Assembly: GCA_009937185.1 (NCBI GenBank)
Contig: JAACCY010000107.1
Span: 1-35,667, forward strand
Length of the DNA stretch: 35,667 nt
Reading direction: 5' to 3'
From: Planctomycetia bacterium
GTDB taxonomy: Bacteria > Planctomycetota > UBA8108 > UBA1146
The translations under genes were made by a program, and so were the position numbers. The notes beneath the pieces are model-generated. The model saw nothing but the letters and a program-made list of their open reading frames with translations, had not been told where the DNA came from and did no database searches. Of this stretch, positions 22,038 through 30,860 are shown in pieces. Each line of letters begins with the position of its first letter. The stretch's first letter is position 1.

Positions 22038-23780
22038 ATGGGCAGTTCAGGATCCTCAAAAGCAGAAGAGAGTCTCGCTATGCCTGAGGGCGATAAAAGA
22101 CCTCTCAGGCTCCAAAGACGCATCCTTCTTGCTTTTTTAGGGGGAGTTTTTGTCCCGCTGGGATTTGATCCGTGGGGTTTGATCTTCCTGATGCCGGTGG
22201 GATTCCTGTTATTGGCGATGGCGACGGATGGTCTCAATTGGAAGCAAGCCTTACTCGTGGGTTGGACCTTTGGCCTTGGAGTCGAAGGTGCGTCGTTTCC
22301 TTGGCTGGCACAAACAGTGAACACCTATGTGGGTATTTACGTCCTCGGTGATCCCCACTCATGGAAATCCTGGATCGCAGGTATTGGCGTCTTCATTCTG
22401 TGGTGGCCACTCTCTTCTTTAGGCTGGGCACTGTGTTCGATGCTCCTCAATATGGCTCCTTGTTCATCTGGATCTCGTCAGAGGATTTGGAAGTGTTTTG
22501 GAATCATGATCTTTGTGGCTTTATACGAGCAGTATTGGCCCAGAATTTTCCCGTGGTCCATCGGGGCTGGTCTCGCAACTTCAGAGCCTTCCGTGGGTTG
22601 GATGGTTCTTCGACAATGGGGTGCAGAGGGGGCGAGTCTTCTCATTGCCGCTTCCGGTTTCATGGCGGGTCACACGATTCCAGTGGTTCTTGGTGGGTGG
22701 TATGAGGGGCGAAAAATTCATACCTCGAGTCGTCTCTTGCTGATGGTGCCAGCGCTCTTGTTGGCCTTTCTCCCTTATTTTTCTCTCTCTCCTGTGAGTG
22801 TCGAGTCGTCGGCGACAACAGAAACGAGGGTTTTCTCTGTCGTTCAACCGGCATTCAGGTTGGAGGATCGTCATGGCCAAAATTATTTGACACAGTGGCA
22901 AAAACTCAGGGAGCTGGTTCAGATCGCATCTCAGGACCTGGGGCCTGACGGCTTGGTGATCTTGCCGGAGGGGATTCTCCCGGGGGCTCATTCCCGCGAC
23001 TCATTGAGAGCATGGGCCGTAGATTGGCTCAAGGTTCCATTGCTGACGGGAGTGAATTATGAGGTCCCTGACTCTGGTAGGTATGCCAATGCCGTCGCTC
23101 TTTTGACGCCTGAAATCGAGACGTTGCCTCGACGATCTTTAACGGTTCGTGTGGGGCTGAAAAAGGATCTCGTGCCATTCGGGGAAAGAATTCCGATGGA
23201 AGGGTGGCTTCAATCGCTGGGTATCTCACTTCCCATTCCGACATTCGTTGCCGGGACGGAGCCTGTTATCTTTCCGCTCGGAGGTGATTCCAAGCCTCAG
23301 ACGCTGGGTGTTTCTATCTGTTACGAAGGCATTCTTGAATCCACCGCTTCCGGCCTCATGGACGGGGGGAGTCAAATTCATGTGAACGTGACGGAAGACC
23401 TTTGGTATGGAAAATACATCGAGCCGAGTCAACATCTACAACTGCAAAGATCACGATCGATTGAATCGGGATTGCCTCTGGTTCGGTGCACAAATGCCGG
23501 ATACAGCGTCATCTTCGATCCTCAGACGATAGGCCAGCCGACATTAAAATCCACGCGTCGGTGGTTCCCGAAGACAGGGTGGTCTCCTTGGAGTCGATAT
23601 GACGGCAAGGGGGAAGTTCTATTGACCGAGTCGATCGGACAAGAGGGCATTCTTCAGGCCCGGTTGGGGGACGGAGGAGAACTTCGTCAGGGTCCGCTTC
23701 TGAAGATTCCGTTCGGTGGGGCCCCGTTATTGACTCTCCTCTGGGTGATCCAGGCTTGGATTCAGAGGAAAAAGCCCTGA
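22038..23780 (+). CDS. lnt: Apolipoprotein N-acyltransferase
   Basis: Inner-membrane enzyme that adds the third acyl chain to the N-terminal cysteine of lipoproteins. 580 residues: an N-terminal multi-helix membrane domain (first helices about 34-75, for example LAFLGGVFVPLGFDPWGL) and a periplasmic nitrilase-type domain. The catalytic triad is visible: Glu311 in ILPEG, Lys375 in LKKDLVPFGE, Cys428 in SICYEG. HVNVTEDLWYG corresponds to the family NvSNDaWFG segment with E for N/D changes. LQRSRSIESGLPLVRCTNAG is the expected end of the domain (cited as RSIESGLPLVR). A last hydrophobic helix closes the protein. Confidence 0.94.
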   Translation: MGSSGSSKAEESLAMPEGDKRPLRLQRRILLAFLGGVFVPLGFDPWGLIFLMPVGFLLLAMATDGLNWKQALLVGWTFGLGVEGASFPWLAQTVNTYVGIYVLGDPHSWKSWIAGIGVFILWWPLSSLGWALCSMLLNMAPCSSGSRQRIWKCFGIMIFVALYEQYWPRIFPWSIGAGLATSEPSVGWMVLRQWGAEGASLLIAASGFMAGHTIPVVLGGWYEGRKIHTSSRLLLMVPALLLAFLPYFSLSPVSVESSATTETRVFSVVQPAFRLEDRHGQNYLTQWQKLRELVQIASQDLGPDGLVILPEGILPGAHSRDSLRAWAVDWLKVPLLTGVNYEVPDSGRYANAVALLTPEIETLPRRSLTVRVGLKKDLVPFGERIPMEGWLQSLGISLPIPTFVAGTEPVIFPLGGDSKPQTLGVSICYEGILESTASGLMDGGSQIHVNVTEDLWYGKYIEPSQHLQLQRSRSIESGLPLVRCTNAGYSVIFDPQTIGQPTLKSTRRWFPKTGWSPWSRYDGKGEVLLTESIGQEGILQARLGDGGELRQGPLLKIPFGGAPLLTLLWVIQAWIQRKKP

Positions 23781-24144
23781 ACCGGATAGCAACCCGGGTT
23801 GACTAGCAGAAACAATGCCGTATCATCGATAATTGTTGTAGATCACCATCATTAAACAACTTGTGATTCTTAAATAGGGCCCAAATACGCCCAAATGTGG
23901 TCTCTAGCAAGTTTCAGGCCGTTTTAACGGATTTTTCTGGATCCGAAGTCGTGACATCTGCGTTTTCCCGATACCGGGACAATATTTTTCAACAGAATCA
24001 CTGTTGCAATAATCGCCGTTGAAACGCTCCGGCGCTGGACGGGGCCCAACCATTCACGGTGGCTGAATAGAGCCACTGCCACTCCGGAAATGCTCTTGAG
24101 CGTTTCTGAAGAATTTGGCCGATTTCAAGGAAAGGATCGACGTC
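23781..24144. other. Intergenic region upstream of rpoN
   Basis: 364 bases without a gene. Seen in it: a tandem repeat GCCCAAAT at 23879-23886 and 23889-23896 (10-base period, one helical turn); a small hairpin TCCCG-ATAC-CGGGA near 23966-23980, followed by a T-rich patch that may end lnt transcription; and GTGGCT-GAATAG-AGCCAC (24059-24076). No sigma-54 (GG-N10-GC) promoter was found by eye. Confidence 0.5.
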
Positions 24145-25692
24145 ATGAGACTGGATACCGGTCTTTTTCAACAGCAATCGCAAAAGCAGATCCTTTCACC
24201 GCAAATGATCCAGTCGATGGAGATTTTGGTCCTCAACCAACAACAGTTGGATGAGCGAATCTCAGAGGAATTGGAATCGAACGTCGCCCTCGAAAGAGAA
24301 GAGGGAAAGGATGCAGGTGAGGAACGCAGTGAAGACTCCGGCGATACGGACTCTGGAAGCACTGTCGATACCAAAGATACAGATTTTGACCTCTTTTCAG
24401 ATCGTGAAGATCGACCCGAATCTGAAGAACTGCGAGATTTGGGAGAGAGATACGAGCAGCTTCACGAACTTCAACAGGCTGATTTTTGGGCTGAATCTGC
24501 TCCTCGAAAAAAGTCCTCGGTGTCCGGGGGCGAAGAGGAAGTCGAGTGGGTCAATCAAGTTGAAGGTCGCGCCGAATCTCTCGCGGATCATCTCCTCTCT
24601 CAACTTCGAATGAAGCCGATCCTCACGGAGAGGCAGAAAGCCATTTGTGAAGAAATCATCTTCAATCTGGATGAACGAGGTTGGCAACTACACTCTCTCG
24701 ATTCGATCGGAGCGAGTTTGGCCAAAGGGGCACTCTTACCGGAAAGTGATCCCCGTTTGAGCGAGACACCTCCAGCCACATCTGAATTGGAAGATTCACT
24801 GAGAATCGTTCAAGGATTGGATCCTGCTGGAGTCGCCGCGGAAAACCTCGTCGATTGCCTGTGCCTACAACTTCATAGAGATCCTGGTGAAAATCAATTC
24901 GAGGAACTGCTGGTTCGACATCATCTCGAAGATATGGCTAAAAATCGTCTTCCACACATTGCGAAATCTACCGGTAGAACGATTGAGGAAATCAAAGAGG
25001 GGATGGAAGTGATCCGCTCTTTGGAGCCGATTCCTGGTCGATTCTTCATACAGGTCGCCAACCCTCGCATCGTTCCGGACATTATTATCGAGCGTGATGT
25101 GGACGGAGTTTTCCATGCCGAAATGGATGGGCAGTCGACTCCCCGGTTACGAATTTCTCCGCACTATCGCGAACTGCTTCAAGGTGCAAAGAAAGACCCC
25201 GAGTTGAAGAAGTATCTCAAAAAGCATATTGAGAATGCCGAATGGTTGATGGGGGCTGTTCAACAGAGAAATTCCACTCTTCATCGAGTCGCGGAAGAGA
25301 TTCTGAAACGTCAGCAGCCATTTTTCAGTGAAGGGGACCGTTTTCTCGCTCCCATGCGAATGCAAGAAGTCGCGGATGCTATTGGCATCAACGTTTCTAC
25401 GGTGAGTCGAGCTATTTCAGGGAAGTGGTTTCAGGCGCCAGGAATGATTCGTGAACTGCGTAGCCTCTTCAGCGGAGGTACTGTGCGGGATGACGGTGCA
25501 GAGGAATCCAGAGGTGGAGTGATCGCACGAATCCAGGAAATGATCGAAAAAGAGGATTCTAAAAAGCCTCTCAGCGATGCTCTCATCGTCAAAGAACTCG
25601 AGAAAGCCGGTGTTCGTATTTCGCGCCGGACAGTGACCAAATACCGAGAAGCAGAGGATATTCCCTCCTCCCGAGAACGCCGCCAATATTAA
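24145..25692 (+). CDS. rpoN: RNA polymerase sigma-54 factor
   Basis: Alternative sigma factor that needs AAA+ activators and reads -24/-12 promoters. 515 residues from ATG 24145, chosen for its AAGGAAAGGA site; a further in-frame start at 24115 adds ten non-family residues. Region I is Gln-rich and starts in the usual way (LDTGLFQQQSQKQILSPQMIQSM, cited as SPQMIQSMEIL). An acidic region II follows (about 48-110). The core-binding and helix-turn-helix regions are complete (VADAIGINVSTVSRAISGKW), and the RpoN box is SRRTVTKYREAEDIPSS near the C terminus. No activator gene is in the window. Confidence 0.96.
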   Translation: MRLDTGLFQQQSQKQILSPQMIQSMEILVLNQQQLDERISEELESNVALEREEGKDAGEERSEDSGDTDSGSTVDTKDTDFDLFSDREDRPESEELRDLGERYEQLHELQQADFWAESAPRKKSSVSGGEEEVEWVNQVEGRAESLADHLLSQLRMKPILTERQKAICEEIIFNLDERGWQLHSLDSIGASLAKGALLPESDPRLSETPPATSELEDSLRIVQGLDPAGVAAENLVDCLCLQLHRDPGENQFEELLVRHHLEDMAKNRLPHIAKSTGRTIEEIKEGMEVIRSLEPIPGRFFIQVANPRIVPDIIIERDVDGVFHAEMDGQSTPRLRISPHYRELLQGAKKDPELKKYLKKHIENAEWLMGAVQQRNSTLHRVAEEILKRQQPFFSEGDRFLAPMRMQEVADAIGINVSTVSRAISGKWFQAPGMIRELRSLFSGGTVRDDGAEESRGGVIARIQEMIEKEDSKKPLSDALIVKELEKAGVRISRRTVTKYREAEDIPSSRERRQY

Positions 25693-25876
25693 AAATCAAA
25701 CGGGAAGCCCGCTTTCCGGTTCGGCGAGATTAAATTCTGCGTTTCAACCCCGAAATTCAACAATTTGAGACACCTCTTTGCCTATGCTTACCCTAGGGAA
25801 GCCGACAATGAGGCACTCTTTGTATATTGCCACAGATGCAGTGATTTCCTGTTATGCTACCGGGATCCCAAATTTC

Positions 25877-25891
25877 CTCCCGTGACGGGAG
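25877..25891 (+). other. Leader hairpin upstream of the Gld-type operon
   Basis: CTCCCG-TGA-CGGGAG is a perfect 6 bp stem with a three-base loop, 33 bases before the ABC ATPase start. TTTAGACTT follows, not a clear T run. It may shape the leader or act as a weak upstream terminator for rpoN. Confidence 0.35.
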
Positions 25892-25924
25892 TTTAGACTT
25901 CATTTCCTGGAGACAACCAGACCG

Positions 25925-26872
25925 ATGATTGAGATCGAGAACCTATCTCTCTCCTTTGGAGATCGTCGAGCACTCGACGATGTTTCTTTTCATGTTCCCA
26001 AGGGAGCGGTGACAGGATTCATCGGAGAAAATGGTGCTGGCAAGACGAGTACATTCAGAGTTCTTACGACGTGGTTACTTCCTGATCCTGAAACCGTAAG
26101 TGTCAGAGTGGGGGGCATCGATCTTCTCAAAGATCCTCATGCCGCTTGTTCTCGGGTGGGAGTTCTTCCCGAACAATTGGCACTGCCGGGTGAGCTTCGA
26201 GTCGATGAATATTTGAAATTCCGTTCTCGCCTGAAAGGTGTCTCTGGAAATCGTATTCATGATGAAGTCGTTAGGGTTCTCAATGCGGTCAATGCTCCTG
26301 AGATGATTCGCCGTCGACTGGATACCTTGTCACAGGGATATCGTCAAAGAATAGGACTCGCGGATGCGCTATTGGGTGATCCTCCGGTTTTACTTTTAGA
26401 TGAACCCACCCGTGGGCTAGACCCACGACAAATCACTCAGTTCAGAGAATTGATCGATGGGTTGAGAGGGAATCACACACTACTACTGTCGAGTCATGTT
26501 CTCGGAGAAGTAGAGCAAGTCTGTGATCGCATCTGTGTGATCAGTGAAGGCCAGATTCGTCTCGAAGAAGACCGGGAAACATGGATGCAGAGACTGGATC
26601 AGCTCGGTCGACTACACCTAGAGCTGGATTGCCCAGACACCGGGGCTAAGTCACAGGTGACTCAATGGCTAAAAGAACAGCCGGAAGTCTCTACTGTTGA
26701 AAATGAGGGTTCGGTCTGGAGTATTCAGGCGGACAGAACCCTGAGAACCCGGATCGGGAAAAAGGCACTGGACGAGAAGTGGATTATTCAGGAGCTTCGA
26801 AGTGAACCCGCGACCTTGGAATCCCTATTCCTTCAGTGGACAGGTCCTGAGAAAAAAAAGGCACAATCATGA
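25925..26872 (+). CDS. ABC transporter ATP-binding protein (GldA/NatA type)
   Basis: Cytoplasmic ATPase of an ABC-2 type exporter or extracellular-polymer/adhesin system. 315 residues: Walker A GENGAGKTS (about 34-42), Q-loop LPEQLALPG, signature LSQGYRQR (about 135), Walker B LLLDEPTRGLD (about 156-166), H-loop LLSSHVLGEVE. The 90-residue C-terminal extension after the ATPase is typical of this subfamily. The stop overlaps the permease start (ATGA). The order ATPase-permease-GldG-DUF4340 matches operons annotated as gliding-motility ABC systems, found also in non-gliders, so gliding itself is not implied. Confidence 0.93.
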   Translation: MIEIENLSLSFGDRRALDDVSFHVPKGAVTGFIGENGAGKTSTFRVLTTWLLPDPETVSVRVGGIDLLKDPHAACSRVGVLPEQLALPGELRVDEYLKFRSRLKGVSGNRIHDEVVRVLNAVNAPEMIRRRLDTLSQGYRQRIGLADALLGDPPVLLLDEPTRGLDPRQITQFRELIDGLRGNHTLLLSSHVLGEVEQVCDRICVISEGQIRLEEDRETWMQRLDQLGRLHLELDCPDTGAKSQVTQWLKEQPEVSTVENEGSVWSIQADRTLRTRIGKKALDEKWIIQELRSEPATLESLFLQWTGPEKKKAQS

Positions 26873-27600
26873 AGCGTGCCTATTTCCTTTTTCGTAAAGA
26901 ACTGACCTCGATTTTTGTTTCACCTGTGGCATGGATCATCATGGTGCTCTTCACTCTCGTCATGGGAGCGAACTTGTACCTCTCGATGATTGCTGTCTCA
27001 GGAGACTTGAAGCAATTGGTCGCTGCGGGCTACGGCGGTTTGGTTTCATGGTTCATGTTGCTGGTGATACCACCCTTGATCACCATGAAGAGCTTGGCAG
27101 ATGAGAATCGTCAAGGCGCTCTTGAGGTGCTGATGGTGACGGGGATTTCCGATGCGAGTGTGGTGGCTGCAAAGTGGGCTGCCGCATGGATTTTTTATGT
27201 CATTCTCTGGTGTTGTTTACTTCCTCTTTGGGGAATCTTGGGAATGGTGGGTGTCCTCGACACCGGAGTCTTGTTCGTGACCCATATGGGATTGTTCGTC
27301 GTGGGAGCGGCTTACTGTGCCAATGGGATTCTTGCTTCTGCACTCACGTCTCATCCTCTCGCCTCTGCGGGATTAGCATTCATGTTCAATGTCGGTCTCT
27401 TCATGATCCATTGGCTGAGGTTTTTCTTCCGACCGGGAGACTTGGAATTGCTCTGGGTAGAATATCTCAGTGCGGTTCACCACATCGGCGATGAACTGAC
27501 GCAGGGAATATTGGATATCAGAGTTTTTGTTTGGTGGGGTAGTTTTACTCTATTAACGCTCTTCCTCTCTGCACGGGTATTAGAGAGGAGACGCTGGTGA
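26869..27600 (+). CDS. ABC-2 type permease (GldF-like)
   Basis: Integral membrane partner of the preceding ATPase: 243 residues with about six membrane segments, including VAWIIMVLFTLVMGANLYL (about 16-34, first helix), a pair around SWFMLLVIPPLITM, WIFYVILWCCLLPLWGIL, and the last near FTLLTLFLSARVLE. The N-terminal KELTSIFVSPVAWI and the SLADENRQGALEVLM motif are typical of ABC-2 permeases of the GldF/NosY kind. It overlaps its neighbours on both sides (ATGA and GTGA), so all three proteins are probably made in fixed ratio. Confidence 0.9.
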   Translation: MKRAYFLFRKELTSIFVSPVAWIIMVLFTLVMGANLYLSMIAVSGDLKQLVAAGYGGLVSWFMLLVIPPLITMKSLADENRQGALEVLMVTGISDASVVAAKWAAAWIFYVILWCCLLPLWGILGMVGVLDTGVLFVTHMGLFVVGAAYCANGILASALTSHPLASAGLAFMFNVGLFMIHWLRFFFRPGDLELLWVEYLSAVHHIGDELTQGILDIRVFVWWGSFTLLTLFLSARVLERRRW

Positions 27601-29060
27601 CTTCCGAATTGACTCAACGAAGAAAAAAAGCTCGAAAACACGTCATCGCTCAGATTCTTTTGGCGTGCTGGTGTCTCTATGTTGTCAATGTTTGGGCGTT
27701 CCACACTTCGATTCGAAGTGATTGGAGTTCCGATGGTGCATTGACAGTTACAGAACAAGACAAGGAACTCGTGAGGAGTTTGCCAGGTACTGTTGAAGTG
27801 GTTGTTCCGCTCAATTTTGGACCCTCTGTCGAAGATCAATTGAGAACCAGAGTTCTATTGAAAGCGATCCGCTGGCTGGAAGAGTTGAGTGCGATCGCTC
27901 CGAACCGGTTGCAGCGACCCTTGACGATCGCCGTCAACAGAGAAGGCGATAAAGGGGAGATTGAGAGACAAGAGTACAGTCCAGTTCTGGAAGTGGGAGA
28001 TGTCGATCAGATCCATTTTTTCCATGATGGAAGAAGGCTTTCCCTCTCAGCAGAAGAACTGGCAGATTTTAAGTTTCCTAATGTCTTGGAACCTGAAAGT
28101 ACTGCTGAAATTCTTGTAGATCGAAGTCGAGAGGTTGTTGAGGCGGCTTTGAGGCAGGTGGTCAAGAAGGACTGGACTCGCGTACTCGTGAGTCAGGGAC
28201 GCGGAGAACCTCCTTTGGATTCACGCCAAAGAAACTCACTTCGATTACTGAAAAAAGATCTTGAGATTCGGGGATCGATCGTTGATCCGATACGACTTTC
28301 CATCGAAGAGTCTGTGCCCAAAGAGTGCGATTTATTGATCATTGTCGCAGGAGGAGAAGGTGCCTTCGTCCCATTCCGATCTTCGGTGGAGAGAGGGATT
28401 GAGCGCCAACTTGAAGCAGGAGGGGGTGTCGTGATCTTGCTACCTCCCGTGGGTGTTTGTGGACTTGAGGGTTTGATGGCCCGGCATGGAATCTCTGTAG
28501 AGGCAGGGCTCATTGCGGAAAACTTCCCAGTAAAGCAGGGAGTTGTTCGACCTCAGTTTTTAGGAGTCGGACGTCATCTCGATCCTTCACATCCCATTAC
28601 TGCTCCTCTCAATCAGGAAAATTTCACGGCAGGGTTTTCTACCGCAAGGTCCTTGTTGGTCGAGAAAGAGACAACAGGATTGCTCTACACAGGCCCAGGA
28701 GCCTGGCTCGAAAGAGATCTTGGGGCACCTCGACGGGATCTCGCTGAGATCCCTTCCCCAAAGGTATTGGCAGCAGCGACTGAAGTGGGTGAGGGCAAGC
28801 TTGTCGTCATTTCTAGTTACTCAGCAGTCTTGCCTGATTTTTGGAAAGGAGACGTTCGTCGTTTCCTTCTTGCGTGTTTTGATTGGGCTTCAGGAGAAAA
28901 CATTCTTCCTCCAGGGTCGGGTCGAGAGCCTATTTCCCATCAGATCGAATTGACTGCCGCGTTCAGGAATTCATTTTTCTGGACTAGTTTTCTCGTCTTG
29001 CCGATCAGTGCATTGGCGGGAGGCTTGTTGGTTGCAGGGCTGAGAAGGAGAGGAGCATGA
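27597..29060 (+). CDS. GldG-like membrane-anchored auxiliary protein
   Basis: 487 residues from a GTG overlapping the permease stop. One N-terminal membrane segment (about 18-38), a large periplasmic region and a C-terminal membrane segment (TSFLVLPISALAGGLLVAGL, about 464-483). The periplasmic part resembles the GldG/ABC-auxiliary fold: DLLIIVAGGEGAFVPF and GIERQLEAGGGVVILLPPVG (cited as LEAGGGVVILL), typical of a Rossmann-like domain that lacks an active site. Later ISSYSAVLPDF fits the same family. It probably docks on the ABC permease. The stop overlaps the DUF4340 gene by four bases. Confidence 0.85.
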   Translation: MTSELTQRRKKARKHVIAQILLACWCLYVVNVWAFHTSIRSDWSSDGALTVTEQDKELVRSLPGTVEVVVPLNFGPSVEDQLRTRVLLKAIRWLEELSAIAPNRLQRPLTIAVNREGDKGEIERQEYSPVLEVGDVDQIHFFHDGRRLSLSAEELADFKFPNVLEPESTAEILVDRSREVVEAALRQVVKKDWTRVLVSQGRGEPPLDSRQRNSLRLLKKDLEIRGSIVDPIRLSIEESVPKECDLLIIVAGGEGAFVPFRSSVERGIERQLEAGGGVVILLPPVGVCGLEGLMARHGISVEAGLIAENFPVKQGVVRPQFLGVGRHLDPSHPITAPLNQENFTAGFSTARSLLVEKETTGLLYTGPGAWLERDLGAPRRDLAEIPSPKVLAAATEVGEGKLVVISSYSAVLPDFWKGDVRRFLLACFDWASGENILPPGSGREPISHQIELTAAFRNSFFWTSFLVLPISALAGGLLVAGLRRRGA

Positions 29061-30850
29061 ATCCACGTACTACGATGATCCTCGCTCTTCTGGCTCTGAT
29101 TCTGACCACCCTCGCTTTTCGATCGGTCAGAGATTCTCGCCCAACCTTCGTTGTTGGAGTTCAGAGACCTCTGAATTTCGCTATTCCTGCAGTGAAGTCT
29201 CTTCTCGTCGAAAGAGGCGATTCGGAACGGATTGAGATGCGTTCCTCAGATTCTGAAGGAACGGGATATTGGCAGATCACTCAACCTGTGAGCGATCCAG
29301 GTCGCTATGCTCCAATAGAAGATTTGTTGGTCATGCTGCGTGACGTGGAGTCCTTTGGTGAAGGGCCCGCCGATCTGACTTCAGTGGGATTAGATACACC
29401 TGAAATTTCGGTGACGATTCAAACGGGTTCCAAAAAACATACTCTTCAAATGGGGGCGGATCATTCCTCATTTTCAAGGGTTCATGCCACCATCGATGGC
29501 AATTCTGTACTGATCGACCGTGGCATCCGAAACGCTTTAAGAGATTTTAAACTTTCCGAGATAAGGGAAGATGCGGTCGTGGGTTTGAATCCGGATACGA
29601 TTATCAAGTGCGTATTGGAGCGACCCGATAAGAAGACTCTCGAACTGAAACGAGAGGGGCCTTACTGGAAGATGTTGTCCCCTAGAATTTCAGATGCGAA
29701 TGACACAAGAATAAGTGACTGGCTCGGAAAGTTGAGCCAATGGGCAGTGATCGATTTCATCGATGACCCTAGCACTCTTGGAAGTTCTCTCGACAACCCC
29801 CGTGCTAAATTAACACTTGAGACTCGTTCAGGTTCTACCAAGACAATCTCGGTAGGGGCGGTGTACGCCGTAGATGGTCAGGCTTCTGCCGTCGAGGTTC
29901 AAACCTCGGACAGGGATTGCGTCTTGATCGTCGCAGGATCGACTGCTGAGCAGTTGGTGACTTTGAATTCCAACAGTTTGATCAGTCCTTACCTCATTCG
30001 ATTTGACGGACAAACGGTGGAACGTGTGGAATTGAAATCGGGTCAGTATGGACCTGTGTCCTCTGAGAAAAATCCCGCAGGTGGTTGGACCCTCAATTGG
30101 GCTGGTGACGGAAGTATTCACACGGCAGATCCCTCTGTCGTTGGCGATTGGATCAATGCATTGCTTTCGCTCCGTGCAGAAACATGGCAGCAAGTGGATA
30201 CCGGTTCTCTACAAAAATGGGGGTTTGACAGACCCCTTCTAGAACTGAACCTGTCGACAGGATTGGACGAGAAAGAAAGATTGCTGATCGGATCTGAGGT
30301 CCCGGATCAGGAAGGTGTTCATTACGTATGGAATCCCCGAGGCGAAGCCTGTGCCCTAACACCTATGCCTTTCCTTGAGGAGATGAGGTCCGCTCCCTTT
30401 AGTTTGAGATCGAGGCAATTGAGTCGTATTCCCGGTGAGTTGTTACGATTCAGGATCACGGTGGCTGGGGGAGTTCCCTTAGATTTGGTGCGCCCTCACC
30501 AGAATTGGCGGGTGGTCTCGAGTAACGAGCCTTCTGTGAAGTCAGAGGATTTTCCACAATTGGAGATCTCCGCCATCAGTCAACGAATGGGTAGCTTACA
30601 GGTGGCTCGATGGTTGGACCCTGGAGATGTTGCTCCTGATGAATCCGATTATGAAATCCGTCTCGATTGGCTGCCAGAATCGGGATCGGATCCCGTTAGG
30701 ACATGCTTCTTGGGTGGACGGACTTCTGAGGGTTGGATCCGCTGCCGTATGGGGCAGGGGGAGTGGGGGTTTGGATTGGCTCCTGTCTCGGGAATCGACC
30801 TTGAGGCCTTGACTCTTCAGGTCTATCGTCAACTGATAGAACAGCCGTAA
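29057..30850 (+). CDS. DUF4340 domain protein
   Basis: 597 residues; an N-terminal membrane anchor (ILALLALILTTLAFRSV, about 8-24) followed by a long periplasmic beta-rich region. DUF4340 features: VERGDSERIEMRSSD, GYWQITQPVSDPGRYAPIEDLL (cited as WQITQPV), and a second and third similar repeat (LELKREGPYWKMLSP; VERVELKSGQYGP to GWTLNWAGDG). DUF4340 genes regularly follow GldA/F/G-type ABC genes; the molecular role is unknown. It starts with an ATGA overlap. Confidence 0.85.
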   Translation: MNPRTTMILALLALILTTLAFRSVRDSRPTFVVGVQRPLNFAIPAVKSLLVERGDSERIEMRSSDSEGTGYWQITQPVSDPGRYAPIEDLLVMLRDVESFGEGPADLTSVGLDTPEISVTIQTGSKKHTLQMGADHSSFSRVHATIDGNSVLIDRGIRNALRDFKLSEIREDAVVGLNPDTIIKCVLERPDKKTLELKREGPYWKMLSPRISDANDTRISDWLGKLSQWAVIDFIDDPSTLGSSLDNPRAKLTLETRSGSTKTISVGAVYAVDGQASAVEVQTSDRDCVLIVAGSTAEQLVTLNSNSLISPYLIRFDGQTVERVELKSGQYGPVSSEKNPAGGWTLNWAGDGSIHTADPSVVGDWINALLSLRAETWQQVDTGSLQKWGFDRPLLELNLSTGLDEKERLLIGSEVPDQEGVHYVWNPRGEACALTPMPFLEEMRSAPFSLRSRQLSRIPGELLRFRITVAGGVPLDLVRPHQNWRVVSSNEPSVKSEDFPQLEISAISQRMGSLQVARWLDPGDVAPDESDYEIRLDWLPESGSDPVRTCFLGGRTSEGWIRCRMGQGEWGFGLAPVSGIDLEALTLQVYRQLIEQP

Positions 30851-30860
30851 AGGAGATAAT

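Noticed and set aside
19938-25820. Shared ATGAGGCACTC at about 19938-19948 and 25808-25818 as a repeated element.
   Set aside because: The similarity is about 11 bases and does not extend; the second copy has no hairpin partner.
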